A stretch of DNA of 64,000 bases from Flavobacterium sp. (GTDB taxonomy: Bacteria > Bacteroidota > Bacteroidia > Flavobacteriales > Flavobacteriaceae). Below are positions 53,621-63,116 of this stretch, in pieces. The stretch covers positions 1-64,000 of the forward strand of contig NZ_SEBR01000019.1 of NCBI RefSeq assembly GCF_004295795.1. Direction: 5' to 3'. Made by a program: the position numbers and the translations under genes. The notes under the pieces are model-generated. The model had not been told where the DNA came from. It did no database searches and was given only the letters and a program-made list of their open reading frames with translations. The stretch's first letter is position 1; each line of letters begins with the position of its first letter.

Positions 53621-55150
53621 ATGTCGAAAAATTATCTCAAACTGCTTGCGGTTGCGGCAGTGTTGTCGGTGATTTCGTGTTCGCGAGAGGAAGCCGCAAA
53701 CGAAGAATTGAACAACGACCGTCAATTGCAACCTTACACAACTGCTCAAATCAACGCAGAAATCGAGAATTCGCTCAAGACTTCGGGCGATTACAACTGG
53801 AAGCAATCGAGCGATCATTTTGTGTGGAGCGCGTTGCATCACAGCGATTATATCGTTTCTGTAGGATTCGGATCGGATTCCAAAGACATCGAGCGCTCAA
53901 AATCGGCTAAAGGAAAATCAATAGAACAGGACATCTTCGATTTGATCCGGACTTCCGAAGGCCGCGACGCCAAGGATTTCCTGATTATATCCGATGGGAT
54001 TCTAAATACGATGGACGTCGTGATCCGCAAGGAAAGTACGATCGTGGCTTTGCGCCAAATGAAAAACGTGAGATATGTCGAACCCGCGAATTACCGCTTT
54101 TCGGCTTACGCTTCCAATACTGCAAAACCGAAAGACCTGAGCCAGTCGAGTTCCGATGTGAGTTCAGGCTCAGGTTGCGGATACGATGCCGTGACCTTGG
54201 CTGCCGCCGATTTTACGACCACAACTCCAAACGCGAAAGTCGCCTGGACTTTAACGCAGCACAACGTGCCCCAAGCTTGGGCATATGCTACGGGAAGTGG
54301 CGTTACCATTGGAATAATCGATACGGGAACGTCGCCTCAGCAAACGCTTTTGGGAAGCAGTTTCAACAACGGACTTTCCTCTGGCCGAAGTATCCAGAAA
54401 TATGGCGTTTACATCGATTCGGTTTGGCCTTGGGTCACAACGACAGATGGCGTGAACGATCTGTGCGGCCACGGCACAAGCATGGCTTCGGCTGCCGCGG
54501 CGCCAAGAAACAACAAAGGTTTGCCCGTAGGCGTTGCCTATAATGCGAATCTGGTCACTTACAGAGCCGCGTCAAATGTCGTGCTTGAAGGTTATCAGGA
54601 ACAGGAAGGCGTCAAAAAGGCTTTTACGGCTTTGGGCAACAATTCCAATGTGAAAATCATTTCGATGTCGATGGGACATTTGTTTTCTGTCGGAAAAATC
54701 TCAGATGGTGTCAAGTTTGCCTATTCGAAAGGAAAGCTGATTTTCTGCGCCGCCGGAACTTCCACTAGCGCCACGACGTTTGTCGGTGTGATTTTCCCGG
54801 CTTCGATGACAGAAGTCGTTGCCGTTACCGGCGTCAAGGAAGGAAGCTACACGAAATGCGACGTTTGTCACTCCGGAAGCAAAGTGGAATTTACCGTGGC
54901 CATGCAACGCGCGGCTTCGGGAAATACCGTTCCCGTTGACAGTTATTACGACAACCAAAGCGATTACGTCGGCGGATCATCCGTGGCCACGGCGACTACA
55001 GCCGGAATGGCCGCACTTGTCTGGTCGCGTTTTCCATCTTGGTCGCGCGATCAGGTTTTGAACCGCATGCGCCAATCGGCTAATTTTTATCCAAACAAAG
55101 ATTCGAGTTTCGGATACGGAAACATCAATGTTTTGAGTGCCGTGCAATAA
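53621..55150 (+). CDS. S8 subtilisin-like serine protease lipoprotein
   Basis: A 509-residue lipoprotein (Cys20 in LSVISC) with a propeptide-like N-terminal region and an S8 domain from about 205. Asp234 (GIIDTG), His284 (CGHGTSMAS) and Ser454 (GGSSVATAT) form the triad. The oxyanion-hole Asn of the usual AAGN motif is Thr380 here (CAAGT), and the Pro of GTSMAAP is also absent. There is no T9SS tail. Protease activity is plausible but may be weak. Confidence 0.87.
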   Translation: MSKNYLKLLAVAAVLSVISCSREEAANEELNNDRQLQPYTTAQINAEIENSLKTSGDYNWKQSSDHFVWSALHHSDYIVSVGFGSDSKDIERSKSAKGKSIEQDIFDLIRTSEGRDAKDFLIISDGILNTMDVVIRKESTIVALRQMKNVRYVEPANYRFSAYASNTAKPKDLSQSSSDVSSGSGCGYDAVTLAAADFTTTTPNAKVAWTLTQHNVPQAWAYATGSGVTIGIIDTGTSPQQTLLGSSFNNGLSSGRSIQKYGVYIDSVWPWVTTTDGVNDLCGHGTSMASAAAAPRNNKGLPVGVAYNANLVTYRAASNVVLEGYQEQEGVKKAFTALGNNSNVKIISMSMGHLFSVGKISDGVKFAYSKGKLIFCAAGTSTSATTFVGVIFPASMTEVVAVTGVKEGSYTKCDVCHSGSKVEFTVAMQRAASGNTVPVDSYYDNQSDYVGGSSVATATTAGMAALVWSRFPSWSRDQVLNRMRQSANFYPNKDSSFGYGNINVLSAVQ

Positions 55151-55201
55151 AACGTGGAGTTGATCTTTGCCGAAAGGTAAGGCGCATGGCATATTGGGAA
55201 G

Positions 55202-55227
55202 GCCGTCTTTTTTAGGCGGCTTTTCTA
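55202..55227 (+). terminator. Possible terminator after the S8 protease gene
   Basis: Stem GCCGTC/GGCGGC with a T-rich loop followed by TTTTC; 52 nt after the stop codon, and less regular than others here. Confidence 0.55.
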
Positions 55228-55308
55228 TTTTTCGTCACTATTTTGGTAACAATTTGTTTAACCGAAAGACCAATTTCCTAATTTCGATTCAATTTTAAAC
55301 AGGCAAAC

Positions 55309-57528
55309 ATGAGATTATCCTTCATTTTGGGCGTTTTGGCCACTTCGGCTTTGATGAATGCCCAACAGACGCCAACCTCGTCTTATGACTCCCGCGCGGC
55401 TTTCGGTCCCGGATTTTACAACACGAACGCAACCGAATACAGAAGCGCGAGTGGCCAGCCCGGCCCGAAATATTGGCAAAACAAAGCCGACTACAAGCTC
55501 TCAGCTTCACTCAACGACAAAACGGGCGAAATCTCGGGTTCGGAAATGCTTACTTATACGAACAACAGTCCGGACGCTCTGTCTTTTTTGTGGCTTCACG
55601 TCGACCAGAACCTTTTTGCCAAAGATTCACGGGGAAACGCGGTAATTCCGCCATCGGGTAGCCGAAATGGGGCAAAAGGCGAAGTTTTCAACGGCGGACA
55701 TACTATCAAGTCGGTCAAATTGGTTGCTTCCGACAAGGGAAAAACATCCGAAACCAATCTCAAATTCACAATTGCCGATACCAGGATGCAAATCCAGCTT
55801 CCGACCGATCTGAAAGCCGGAAGCAAAGTTTCGCTCAAGATCGACTTTTCGTTCGTCTCCCCAATTTACGGATCGGATAGGATGGGAATCCAAGAAACCA
55901 AAAACGGCAAGATTTTCGAGGTCGCCCAATGGTTTCCCAGAATGTGCGTTTACGATGACATCCGCGGTTGGAACACGACGCCTTATCTCGGAGCGGGAGA
56001 ATTCTATCTCGAATACGGGGATTTTGACGTGAACATCACGGCTCCGGCCAACCATATCGTGGTTTGTTCGGGTGAACTTCTGAATCCTACTGAAGTTTAC
56101 ACGCCCGAACAGATCAAACGCTGGAACCAAGCCAAGACAAGCGACAAAACCGTGATGATACGATCGGCGGCAGAAGTCACGTCGGCCAATTCGCGTCCGG
56201 CCGGAAAACAAAACCTGAACTGGCATTTCGCGATCAGGAACGCTCGCGACGTGGCATGGGCTTCGTCGTCGGCTTTTATAGTCGATGCGGCCAAAATCAA
56301 TTTGCCAAGCGGAAAAAAATGTATGGCGATTTCGGCTTATCCCGAAGAAAGCGACGGACAGAAAGCGTGGTCAAGATCGACAGAATACACGAAAGCTTCC
56401 ATCGAGCATTACTCCCAGAAATGGTTCGAATTTCCTTATCCGGCGGCCACGAATGTCGCTGGAGTCGTGGGCGGAATGGAATATCCGGGAATCGTTTTTT
56501 GCGAATATACGTCAACCGAAGCAGGACTTTGGGGCGTGACCGATCACGAGTTCGGGCACACTTGGTTTCCGATGATCGTCGGATCGAACGAAAGATTGTT
56601 CGGTTGGATGGACGAAGGTTTCAACACTTTCATCAACGATTTCAGTACGGCGGCTTTCAACAACGGTGAGTACAAACAGCCCGAAACGCCAATGTCGCAA
56701 GTGGCCTTGATGACGCAAAAACTCGAGCCGATCATGACTGCGCCCGACAACATGAAAGAATCCAGCATCGGATTCATCGTCTATTACAAGCCTGCGGCCG
56801 GACTCAAAATGCTGCGCGAGACGATAATCGGCCAAGAAAGATTCGACAATGCCTTCCGCACTTATATCAAGCGTTGGGCTTTCAAGCATCCGCAACCCGA
56901 GGATTTTTTCCATACGATAGAAAACGTCGCTGGCGAAGACCTGAATTGGTTCTGGAGATCGTGGTTCGTCAACAAATGGCAACTCGACCAGGCCGTGAGC
57001 AAGATCATGTATGTGAAGAACAATCCTGCGAAAGGCGTTTACATTACACTAGAAAACCTGAACCAGATGCCGGCTCCGGTCATTATGGAGATCAAATACA
57101 AATCGGGCAAGACCGAAACCGTGAAGCTTCCGGTGGAAATCTGGGAAAGAAACACAACTTGGACTTTCAAGCATCAATCGACCGAAGAATTGGAGTCGAT
57201 CAATTTGGATCCGAAAGGACAATTGCCGGACATCAATGCCGAAAACAACGTTTGGACGGCCGCAAAAGGCCCAATCGACAAGGATTTGGATGTGACGGGA
57301 TACGTCGGAACTTTTGGACACAAACAAATTCCGGTCAAATTGGTGTTTGTGGAAAAAGAAGACGGACTTTACCTCAAAGTGCAAGGACACGAAATGCGCC
57401 TCGAATACAAAGGCAACGACGTTTTCACGACCGCGGACGGACCTGGCCCGGAACTTACTTTCGCCAAGGACAAGAAAACCGTAACGCTGGACGAAGGCGG
57501 ACAAAAAATCCCTTTCACGAAAGAATAA
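55309..57528 (+). CDS. M1 family metallopeptidase (aminopeptidase N-like)
   Basis: A 739-residue exported zinc peptidase. Signal peptide about 1-18. N-terminal beta domain; a GGMEYPG exopeptidase motif (about 388-394); HEFGH with H413, E414 and H417; and the third zinc ligand E436 in WMDEGFN, exactly 18 residues later. A C-terminal domain of about 250 residues follows. Expected to remove N-terminal residues from peptides in the periplasm or outside. Stands alone with a shared terminator after it. Confidence 0.94.
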   Translation: MRLSFILGVLATSALMNAQQTPTSSYDSRAAFGPGFYNTNATEYRSASGQPGPKYWQNKADYKLSASLNDKTGEISGSEMLTYTNNSPDALSFLWLHVDQNLFAKDSRGNAVIPPSGSRNGAKGEVFNGGHTIKSVKLVASDKGKTSETNLKFTIADTRMQIQLPTDLKAGSKVSLKIDFSFVSPIYGSDRMGIQETKNGKIFEVAQWFPRMCVYDDIRGWNTTPYLGAGEFYLEYGDFDVNITAPANHIVVCSGELLNPTEVYTPEQIKRWNQAKTSDKTVMIRSAAEVTSANSRPAGKQNLNWHFAIRNARDVAWASSSAFIVDAAKINLPSGKKCMAISAYPEESDGQKAWSRSTEYTKASIEHYSQKWFEFPYPAATNVAGVVGGMEYPGIVFCEYTSTEAGLWGVTDHEFGHTWFPMIVGSNERLFGWMDEGFNTFINDFSTAAFNNGEYKQPETPMSQVALMTQKLEPIMTAPDNMKESSIGFIVYYKPAAGLKMLRETIIGQERFDNAFRTYIKRWAFKHPQPEDFFHTIENVAGEDLNWFWRSWFVNKWQLDQAVSKIMYVKNNPAKGVYITLENLNQMPAPVIMEIKYKSGKTETVKLPVEIWERNTTWTFKHQSTEELESINLDPKGQLPDINAENNVWTAAKGPIDKDLDVTGYVGTFGHKQIPVKLVFVEKEDGLYLKVQGHEMRLEYKGNDVFTTADGPGPELTFAKDKKTVTLDEGGQKIPFTKE

Positions 57529-57545
57529 GAAATTTCCAAAAACAC

Positions 57546-57575
57546 AAAAGCCGTCTTTTTCGAGACGGCTTTTTT
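57546..57575. terminator. Bidirectional terminator between convergent genes
   Basis: AAAGCCGTCT/AGACGGCTTT is a clean 10-bp stem with T's after it on the plus strand and, on the minus strand, T-rich sequence beyond. It serves the M1 gene and may also serve the GNAT gene ending at 57581. Confidence 0.85.
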
Positions 57576-57580
57576 ATGGC

Positions 57581-58147
57581 TTATCGGAGGGCGACAAATT
57601 CGCGTTTCAAAATCCCGTAATGCACAGAATCAAGGTACTTTCCTTCGTGTAAAAGGTTCTCGCGGAAATGCGCTTCTTTGGTAAAACCATTTTTCTGGAG
57701 CACGCGTTCCGAAGCGATATTTTCAGGGTCGATGACAGCCTCGATCGAGTGGAAGCCCAATTTCTCGAATCCGAAGCGCACCAATTCCGCTACGACTTCG
57801 GTGACGATGCCTTGTCCATAATAATCCGGCAAGATCATGTAGCCGATTTCCGATCTGAAATCCTCGAAAGATGTGCGGTAAAACCCGACAATCCCGATCA
57901 ATTTGTCTTCGCCTTTTATCGTGACAGCCCAATTTATGCCTTCATTTTTATGAATGGCTTGGTTGATTGTCGCAATATGGGCATGCGCGTCCTCGCTGTT
58001 TTTGACAAGCGGTCGCGGAATATATTTCATGGAATCAGGATCGGAACGCAACTGGAAAACTTCGTTCACGTCTTTGTGGGAAAGTTTTCTCAGTAAAAGT
58101 CTGTCTGTTTCCAAAATTGGAAAATGGGTAAAATCGAATGTCAGCAT
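57581..58147 (-). CDS. GNAT family N-acetyltransferase (RimJ/RimL-like)
   Basis: A 188-residue acetyltransferase. ILETDRLLLRKLSHKDV at the start, IGIVGFYRT, EIGYMILPDYYGQGIVTEV (the acetyl-CoA loop, about 108-126) and NIASERVLQKNGF form the standard order of RimJ/RimL-type GNATs, which acetylate protein N-termini or small amines. The substrate is not predictable. It follows the lipoprotein hydrolase gene by 3 nt. Confidence 0.92.
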   Translation of the reverse strand: MLTFDFTHFPILETDRLLLRKLSHKDVNEVFQLRSDPDSMKYIPRPLVKNSEDAHAHIATINQAIHKNEGINWAVTIKGEDKLIGIVGFYRTSFEDFRSEIGYMILPDYYGQGIVTEVVAELVRFGFEKLGFHSIEAVIDPENIASERVLQKNGFTKEAHFRENLLHEGKYLDSVHYGILKREFVALR

Positions 58148-58150
58148 GCG

Positions 58151-59125
58151 CTAATTTAGGAATTTTACGACTTCCTCGTTCACGCACTGCGGTTGGTCGG
58201 TATTCATGAAGTGGCCGGAATCTTCGACCTTTAAAATCTGGACATTCTTGATGTACTCTTTTGCCTTTTCGGCTGATTTTTCGCTGTTCATACAATCGTG
58301 GTCGCCCCAAAAGAAAAGTACCGGCATCGAAAGTTTCTCAAGCTCTTCCTTGGAAAAAGGCATCATTTTGGTGATTTGAGGTCGGCTGTCACCGTATTTG
58401 CTGGCGATGTAAAATTGGTTCCTGAAATAGGGATGCACGTTTTCCGGATGCGTCGCAAATGCCTCCATGGTGCGCGCCAGACTTTTCCGCGAAGGAAACA
58501 TCTTGAACCAGACCGCCGGGAAAATCTTGAAATCGACCATTCCAAAAACCTGGGCCGGACTCAAGAGCACGAGTCTTCGCACTTTGGTGTTCGGTTGGAT
58601 CGCCAGATAAGCCGCAATCCATCCGCCCCTGGAAGTTCCGAGCAAATCGACCGACTTGAGTTTGAGTTGGTCGAAAATGTCGTTGTAATAAAGCACGACC
58701 TGATCGTTGTTGAGCGGAGCTGTCTTCAGAACCGATTTTCCGGCATCCATGATATAATCGACGGCATAAACCCGATGCGTCTTGGCGAAAGCCTTGAGGT
58801 TCGGATACCACATCGTCGAACTCGCGTCCATTCCGTGGAGTAAAACCAGCGGCTGACCGTCTTTAGGCCCGGCGACGATGATATGAGTCGGGCCAAAGCG
58901 CGTCTGCACGTCGATTTCCTCATAAGGCACGTCGAACAAAGTCAAGGTTTTGTTGTAGGCCTTGAGGTATTTCTGTTTTTGTTTGTTGGATTTGAAAAGG
59001 TATTCCGGAAGAAAATCGGGACGCTTTTTTTGGTGCGGAAGTACAATAGATCCACAACTCGTGAACAAGACAAGTAATGAAAATCCGAAGATCAGCTTTC
59101 GGACGGCGGGGAAGGCATGCTGCAT
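58151..59125 (-). CDS. Alpha/beta hydrolase lipoprotein
   Basis: A 324-residue lipoprotein (Cys24 in LFTSCGS). VLLHGMDASSTMW (about 94-106) is the oxyanion-loop segment; Ser165 in LLGTSRGG is the nucleophile; Asp in WGDHDCM (about 273-279) and His in DSGHFMN (about 305-311) complete the triad. Esterase or lipase activity is likely; the substrate is unknown. Start of an operon with the GNAT gene. Confidence 0.9.
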   Translation of the reverse strand: MQHAFPAVRKLIFGFSLLVLFTSCGSIVLPHQKKRPDFLPEYLFKSNKQKQKYLKAYNKTLTLFDVPYEEIDVQTRFGPTHIIVAGPKDGQPLVLLHGMDASSTMWYPNLKAFAKTHRVYAVDYIMDAGKSVLKTAPLNNDQVVLYYNDIFDQLKLKSVDLLGTSRGGWIAAYLAIQPNTKVRRLVLLSPAQVFGMVDFKIFPAVWFKMFPSRKSLARTMEAFATHPENVHPYFRNQFYIASKYGDSRPQITKMMPFSKEELEKLSMPVLFFWGDHDCMNSEKSAEKAKEYIKNVQILKVEDSGHFMNTDQPQCVNEEVVKFLN

Positions 59126-59170
59126 TGAGTGTGGTGGTATTTACTCAAATGTAAGCAATAGCCCAAAGTG

Positions 59171-60022
59171 TTAAAATACCTCAATGGTGAAATTCGTGTT
59201 AAAAACAGCTTCAGCCTCGAGGATCTGGATGCTTTCCTTCTCGAGAATATTTCCGCTTGCGACCAATTTGTCAGAATATCCGAACCAAGGTTCGATGCAA
59301 AGGAAAGGCGCGTCCTGTTTTGTCCAAAGGCCCAAATGTGGAAAATCGTCGTATTCGACGGTGAGTTTTTCGCGCCCGTTTTTTAGGATTGACAGTTTCT
59401 TGGATGCGATGTTTTTGAGAATCAGTGCATCGTTGGCAAACAAATCGTAATCCAGTTTGAGTCTGTGGTTTTCGAGCGCGATGGTTTTGGTTTTTTCCGA
59501 CAAAAGATCGTTCTCAAGCAAAGTCGCTTTGATCGAGTCGCCTTTGTCGAATTCCAGCGAATATTCCTCGAAATTTCCGTCAAGCGCAAACGCCGGATGT
59601 GCTCCAAGAGAAAACGGCATTTTCGATTCGCCCTCGTTTATTACGCTGTATCCGATCAATAAAGTGTTGTTCAGCAAGCGATAGTTGATTTGCAACCAAA
59701 ATCTGAACGGATATTTTTCTAGCGTCTCAGCTGAAAACTGAAGCGAAAAAACAGCCTGGTTTTCGGAATGATGCGTAAGCGAAAAGTCCATATCGCGTGC
59801 AAAACCGTGGCGCGACAGTTGATACTCCTTGCCCTTATAAGTAAAAGCGTCGTTTTTCAAAGTGCCGACAATAGGAAACAGCACAGGCGAATGCTTGCCC
59901 CAAAACGCAGGATTTCCGTTCCAGATGTATTCTTGTCCGTCAGGCGAAAGAAAAGACGAAAGTTCGGCTCCTTTATATTGTATGGTCGCTGAATATCCGT
60001 TATGAAACAACGTCTTTTTCAA
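59171..60022 (-). CDS. Aldose 1-epimerase family protein
   Basis: A 283-residue galactose-mutarotase-like beta sandwich. IQYKGAELSSFLSPDGQEYI, FWGKHSPVLFPIVG, LSRHGFARD and SLGAHPAFAL are characteristic of the YeaD/LacX-like subgroup, which acts on sugars or sugar phosphates. I prefer the TTG at 60022 as start, giving MKKTLFHNGYSA, because relatives begin close to this point; a GTG at 60088 would add 22 basic, unconserved residues. No sugar operon is adjacent. Confidence 0.85.
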   Translation of the reverse strand: MKKTLFHNGYSATIQYKGAELSSFLSPDGQEYIWNGNPAFWGKHSPVLFPIVGTLKNDAFTYKGKEYQLSRHGFARDMDFSLTHHSENQAVFSLQFSAETLEKYPFRFWLQINYRLLNNTLLIGYSVINEGESKMPFSLGAHPAFALDGNFEEYSLEFDKGDSIKATLLENDLLSEKTKTIALENHRLKLDYDLFANDALILKNIASKKLSILKNGREKLTVEYDDFPHLGLWTKQDAPFLCIEPWFGYSDKLVASGNILEKESIQILEAEAVFNTNFTIEVF

Positions 60023-60050
60023 AATATTTTCAGTTTTTTTAACAAATTGT

Positions 60051-60080
60051 TTGGTTGTTTCGGATGTTTTTTTATCTTTA
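60051..60080 (+). promoter_or_regulatory. Promoter of the 93-residue gene
   Basis: TTG (60051-60053) and TATCTTTA (60073-60080, one base off TAnnTTTG) are spaced by 19 nt. The box ends 38 nt before the ATG at 60119. Confidence 0.5.
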
Positions 60081-60118
60081 GCGCTCACCCAAAATCCTAC
60101 TAACCAAACCTACATCTT

Positions 60119-60400
60119 ATGATTCCAAAGTTTGAAACCATCGAGAAGGAGTCGATTTCTATGTTGAAATTTCCTCAGTCGGATGTCCTTGATGATCGTG
60201 AAGCCCAGAATTTACGCGCATCCGAACTAAATCGCGCACTATTGCTTGGCAATCTCGAACACTCCAAAATACGTATCTATTTCGAAGACAGCGATTCCAA
60301 GAAAGTCGTCGAGACGACCGTTTGGGGTTTGACCGATAACCGCGTCATCCTCAAAAAAGGAATCGGCATCCCGATCAACCGCATTTATAAATCATTTTGA
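60119..60400 (+). CDS. Conserved small hypothetical protein
   Basis: A 93-residue soluble protein. The N-terminal third is charged and helical; the rest (IRIYFEDSDSKKVVETTVWG, NRVILKKGIGIPINRIY) reads as a small beta barrel, SH3-like in pattern. I recall such proteins as conserved in flavobacteria but know no function. A promoter-like element and a terminator bracket it, so it is monocistronic. Confidence 0.78.
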   Translation: MIPKFETIEKESISMLKFPQSDVLDDREAQNLRASELNRALLLGNLEHSKIRIYFEDSDSKKVVETTVWGLTDNRVILKKGIGIPINRIYKSF

Positions 60401-60432
60401 AAAATCCGCCCCGAGAGGCGGATTTTCTATTT
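60401..60432. terminator. Bidirectional terminator
   Basis: Perfect 10-bp stem AAAATCCGCC/GGCGGATTTT with a 6-nt loop, beginning right at the stop of the 93-residue gene; on the other strand it lies 22 nt past the stop of the TonB-C gene. Confidence 0.85.
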
Positions 60433-60453
60433 AATGCCGAAACGGATTCGCCT

Positions 60454-60933
60454 TTATTCCAAAGCGAAATTGATCGGATAATTATATTGGCATCTCACGG
60501 CTTTCCCATTTTTCATGGCCGGTCTCCAACTTTCGTCGAAACTCGTAAGTACGCGAACTGATTCCGCTTTCATGGTCTCGAGTTGTGCCATCTCATATTT
60601 TTTGCGTTCGTCCGTAACCGTTTTGGCTTTGGCTTCGTCTATGTCTTTGGCGCTCATGTAGATGAACTTGACATCTGAAATCGTCCCATCGGTTTCGACG
60701 ATGAATCCGACGAAAATCTTTACTTTTTTATTGTGGATATCGGGCAGTTTGAGATTTTGGCTCGTGAACAGCGCCAAGGTGTACATGCCGTTCTTGATTT
60801 CAGGCTTTACGTCGACCTCGGGCGTTCGGTAGATTTTGGTGTCGTCGGGCTGCGACAGCATCACGTCTGCTTTGGCGCTCGTTTGGGCTTTGAGTGCGGT
60901 ACAGACGAAAAGACAGAGTAAAAGTCGTTTCAT
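60454..60933 (-). CDS. Exported TonB C-terminal-domain protein
   Basis: A 159-residue protein with a signal peptide (MKRLLLCLFVCTALKAQ) and a TonB C-terminal domain: VGFIVETDGTISDVKFI and SWRPAMKNGKAVRCQYNYPIN. It has neither the cytoplasmic membrane anchor nor the Pro-rich spacer of a true TonB, so it probably is a periplasmic TonB-fold protein and not an energy transducer. ATG at 60933 chosen for the signal. Stands alone on the minus strand. Confidence 0.85.
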   Translation of the reverse strand: MKRLLLCLFVCTALKAQTSAKADVMLSQPDDTKIYRTPEVDVKPEIKNGMYTLALFTSQNLKLPDIHNKKVKIFVGFIVETDGTISDVKFIYMSAKDIDEAKAKTVTDERKKYEMAQLETMKAESVRVLTSFDESWRPAMKNGKAVRCQYNYPINFALE

Positions 60934-61102
60934 TAGGTTAAGGTTTGTGGTATTTTGTATTTGCAATATAGGCCAAATCCCTTTAACAAAATTACGCCTG
61001 TGTTAAATAGTTTTTAAGAATTCCGATTAAACGAAAAGACGCAATCGGTAATTGAATTCTTGTTAAAAACCCTCGACGAAAAACAGCTTTTTTTCAATTT
61101 TA

Positions 61103-61131
61103 GACCCAATCTCCAAATTGGAAATCGGGTC
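61103..61131 (-). terminator. Hairpin downstream of the DJ-1/PfpI gene
   Basis: Twelve-bp stem with two G-U pairs when read on the minus strand; on the plus strand those positions are A-C mismatches, so only the minus-strand RNA folds well. No T tract follows, so termination is uncertain. Confidence 0.45.
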
Positions 61132-61144
61132 CTCAATTAATTCC

Positions 61145-61687
61145 TTATGCGTGTGAATGCACGCCTTCTTTGATTTCCTCAATCATTTTCTTGTTGAATG
61201 CGGGCAAATCTTCGGGCGTTCGGCTCGTAACCAAACCGTTGTCGACGATCACTTCCTTGTCGCTCCAGATCGCACCGGCGTTGATAAGGTCTTTTGAAAT
61301 CGCTTTTACCGATGTCATTTCGCGTCCGCTGACCACTTCGGCGTTGATCAGCGTCTGCGGACCGTGGCAAATCGCGGCAACTGGTTTCTTGTCGTTGAAA
61401 AATCCGTGGATGAAATTCAGGACGCCTTCCTTGGTGCGCAATTTATCGGGATTGATCACGCCTCCAGGCAAGACCAGAGCGTCGTAATCGCCCGAATTTA
61501 TGTCGTCCAGAGTATAATCGACCGTGTATTCTTTTCCCCAATTCCCATCGGCCCAGGACTTGATCGTCCCTTTCTCGAGACTCACGATGTCGGCTTGCCA
61601 ACCTTCGTTTTCCAATGCTTCTTTGGGCGATTTCAATTCGCTTTCCTCGAATCCGTGTGTGGCCAAAATGGCGATACGCTTGCTCAT
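61145..61687 (-). CDS. DJ-1/PfpI family protein (class I glutamine amidotransferase-like)
   Basis: A 180-residue protein of the PfpI/YhbO group. The nucleophilic elbow AAICHGPQTL holds Cys107; the acidic partner lies in FEESELKSP near residue 17; LVLPGGVINPDKLRT precedes the elbow. Members act as stress-protective deglycases or proteases, with the exact activity debated. Monocistronic, followed by a minus-strand hairpin. Confidence 0.93.
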   Translation of the reverse strand: MSKRIAILATHGFEESELKSPKEALENEGWQADIVSLEKGTIKSWADGNWGKEYTVDYTLDDINSGDYDALVLPGGVINPDKLRTKEGVLNFIHGFFNDKKPVAAICHGPQTLINAEVVSGREMTSVKAISKDLINAGAIWSDKEVIVDNGLVTSRTPEDLPAFNKKMIEEIKEGVHSHA

Positions 61688-61866
61688 GTGTGTTGCTTTT
61701 AGATGTTACACTTAAAGGTAGCTCGCGATTTTGCCAACAAATCACAACGGAATCGTAAAATTGTGAAAAATTTTCTGGGCGCGCCGGCGGCTTTTCCAGT
61801 TGGCAGTTGCAGTCGCAGTCGCAGTGTCGTGCGCAAAAAAACATCGGGAGCCGCCGTCAGGCTAAA

Positions 61867-61943
61867 GGCACTCGCTTTTTGGCTTGGAGAATGACGTGTC
61901 TCGACACACATCGGCGAAAGCCAAAAGAGCTTAGACAAATGCC
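61867..61943 (+). repeat. Structured intergenic element, copy 2
   Basis: Begins GGCACTCGCT and ends GAGCTTAGACAAATGCC as at 10630-10682, but the interior is longer and unrelated: a perfect 9-bp stem TTTTGGCTT/AAGCCAAAA (61877-61885 with 61918-61926) enclosing a second hairpin GTGTC-TC-GACAC (61896-61907). Confidence 0.75.
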
Positions 61944-62040
61944 ATTATCCTTCGCGCAAAATTGTCCCTAGTTACCCATTTCCGCCATTATTCACCATTC
62001 ACCACTAATTATTAACTATTCATTATTAACTATTAATTAA

Positions 62041-62068
62041 AAAAACGCCAACCGTTTCCGATTGGCGT
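62041..62068 (-). terminator. Terminator of the VanZ-like/DUF4352-like operon
   Basis: On the minus strand, a 10-bp stem with one G-T pair and a GAAA loop followed by at least six T's, 18 nt after the stop. The 24-nt stem-loop is identical to the one after clpB (63126-63149). Confidence 0.9.
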
Positions 62069-62085
62069 TTATTTTCCGTCGATGA

Positions 62086-62604
62086 TCACTTGATTTCTCC
62101 CAAGTCAATCATTTGATCACCGTCCGATCGGCCCGGTCGATAGTAAGCCTTGCCCACCAATTCCGACGGAAGTTTGTACACGAGATTGGTTTTTTTGGCT
62201 GTCAAGGGATTCAATTGGTCCAGCATCAATCCCCAACCTTCCAACATTATCGTTTCTGATTTGTCGTAGTTGTAATCTTTTCCGTTGTAGTTTATCAGGA
62301 CTTCTCCGTCCATCAACATGCGGCTTTCGTTACTGGTATTTTTGAAAGTAGTCGTTAACACCAGGTATTTTATGCCTTCCTGTCGCGGCAGGTCTGCAAA
62401 TTCATTTCCCGTGGCGATCCTGTCGAAGACGCCAACCTCGTTTACCGTCACGTCAAAATAGTCGGTCGACAGTGTTTCACCGACTTTGCGCACGGAAGTG
62501 CTGTCTACGTCCGAGCTTTTTTTGTCATCGGCGCTTCCGACTGCGAGGATTGAAAAGAAAGTGACGGCAAGCATCGAACCTGCGATTTTAAAAATGGTTT
62601 TCAT
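62086..62604 (-). CDS. DUF4352-like exported protein
   Basis: A 172-residue protein with an N-terminal hydrophobic segment (about 5-23) and a beta-sandwich domain: VGETLSTDYFDVTVNEVGVF, then YLVLTTTFKNTSNESRML and NYDKSETIMLEGWG. This order resembles DUF4352/TRF2-like extracytoplasmic domains. Whether the hydrophobic segment is cleaved is unclear. The gene starts within the end of the VanZ-like gene (17-nt overlap). Confidence 0.8.
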   Translation of the reverse strand: MKTIFKIAGSMLAVTFFSILAVGSADDKKSSDVDSTSVRKVGETLSTDYFDVTVNEVGVFDRIATGNEFADLPRQEGIKYLVLTTTFKNTSNESRMLMDGEVLINYNGKDYNYDKSETIMLEGWGLMLDQLNPLTAKKTNLVYKLPSELVGKAYYRPGRSDGDQMIDLGEIK

Positions 62605-63037
62605 AAATATTGCGATTAGAATTATTACGGAAGATCAGGAATGGCAAAATGCTGCCAGTCAAATAAAGGAGGATGTCGACGAGGTCGAAAGTGCCGGGAA
62701 CGATGTGAAACAGTTGCCCAAATTCCGACAGGATGGCCAGGAAAGGAGCGAGCAAAATCCAAAAAAGTGCGGCAGTTCCGATCTCGTGTTTCCACAGGCA
62801 CAAAAGCAGGCACACATACGAAAACGACCACAATCCGTCCGGTAGCGAATAAATTGTCCATTGCGGCAATTTCGCTGATTGCTCCAACGCTAATTTTCGC
62901 CATCCAAAGCTTTGGAAATCCCAACCAAAAAAGGCGATCCACTTGAAGAACCTAATGGAACCGGGACGGAAGAACAGGTAAATGAGCGCTCCGAGAGACA
63001 ACGAAATGAAATGTGCCAGGAGCAACAGGTTTCTCAT
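62588..63037 (-). CDS. VanZ-like membrane protein
   Basis: A 149-residue protein with four or five transmembrane helices. SLPDGLWSFSYVCLL and SEFGQLFHIVPGTFDLVDIL are the conserved VanZ-family motifs (polar residues at helix ends). VanZ-like proteins are linked to teicoplanin tolerance or to lipid-related functions, but most are uncharacterised, and no van cluster is nearby. ATG at 63037 chosen over an in-frame start nine codons upstream. Confidence 0.85.
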   Translation of the reverse strand: MRNLLLLAHFISLSLGALIYLFFRPGSIRFFKWIAFFGWDFQSFGWRKLALEQSAKLPQWTIYSLPDGLWSFSYVCLLLCLWKHEIGTAALFWILLAPFLAILSEFGQLFHIVPGTFDLVDILLYLTGSILPFLIFRNNSNRNIYENHF

Positions 63038-63116
63038 TCTTTTTTTTGTCAAACATAAGCGCATCCCGAATCTGGGTTTTACGGAAATCCATAAAAACGG
63101 CTACTTAAATTTTCGG

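Larger units (their letters stand above)
61688..62085. other. Gene-free stretch with structured repeats
   Basis: 398 bp between two minus-strand genes. It contains CAGTNG hexamers (61797-61829), a structured element (61867-61943), AT-rich ATTATTAACTATTA words (about 61985-62040) and a terminator (62041-62068). Short open frames here are repeat translations. Confidence 0.7.
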
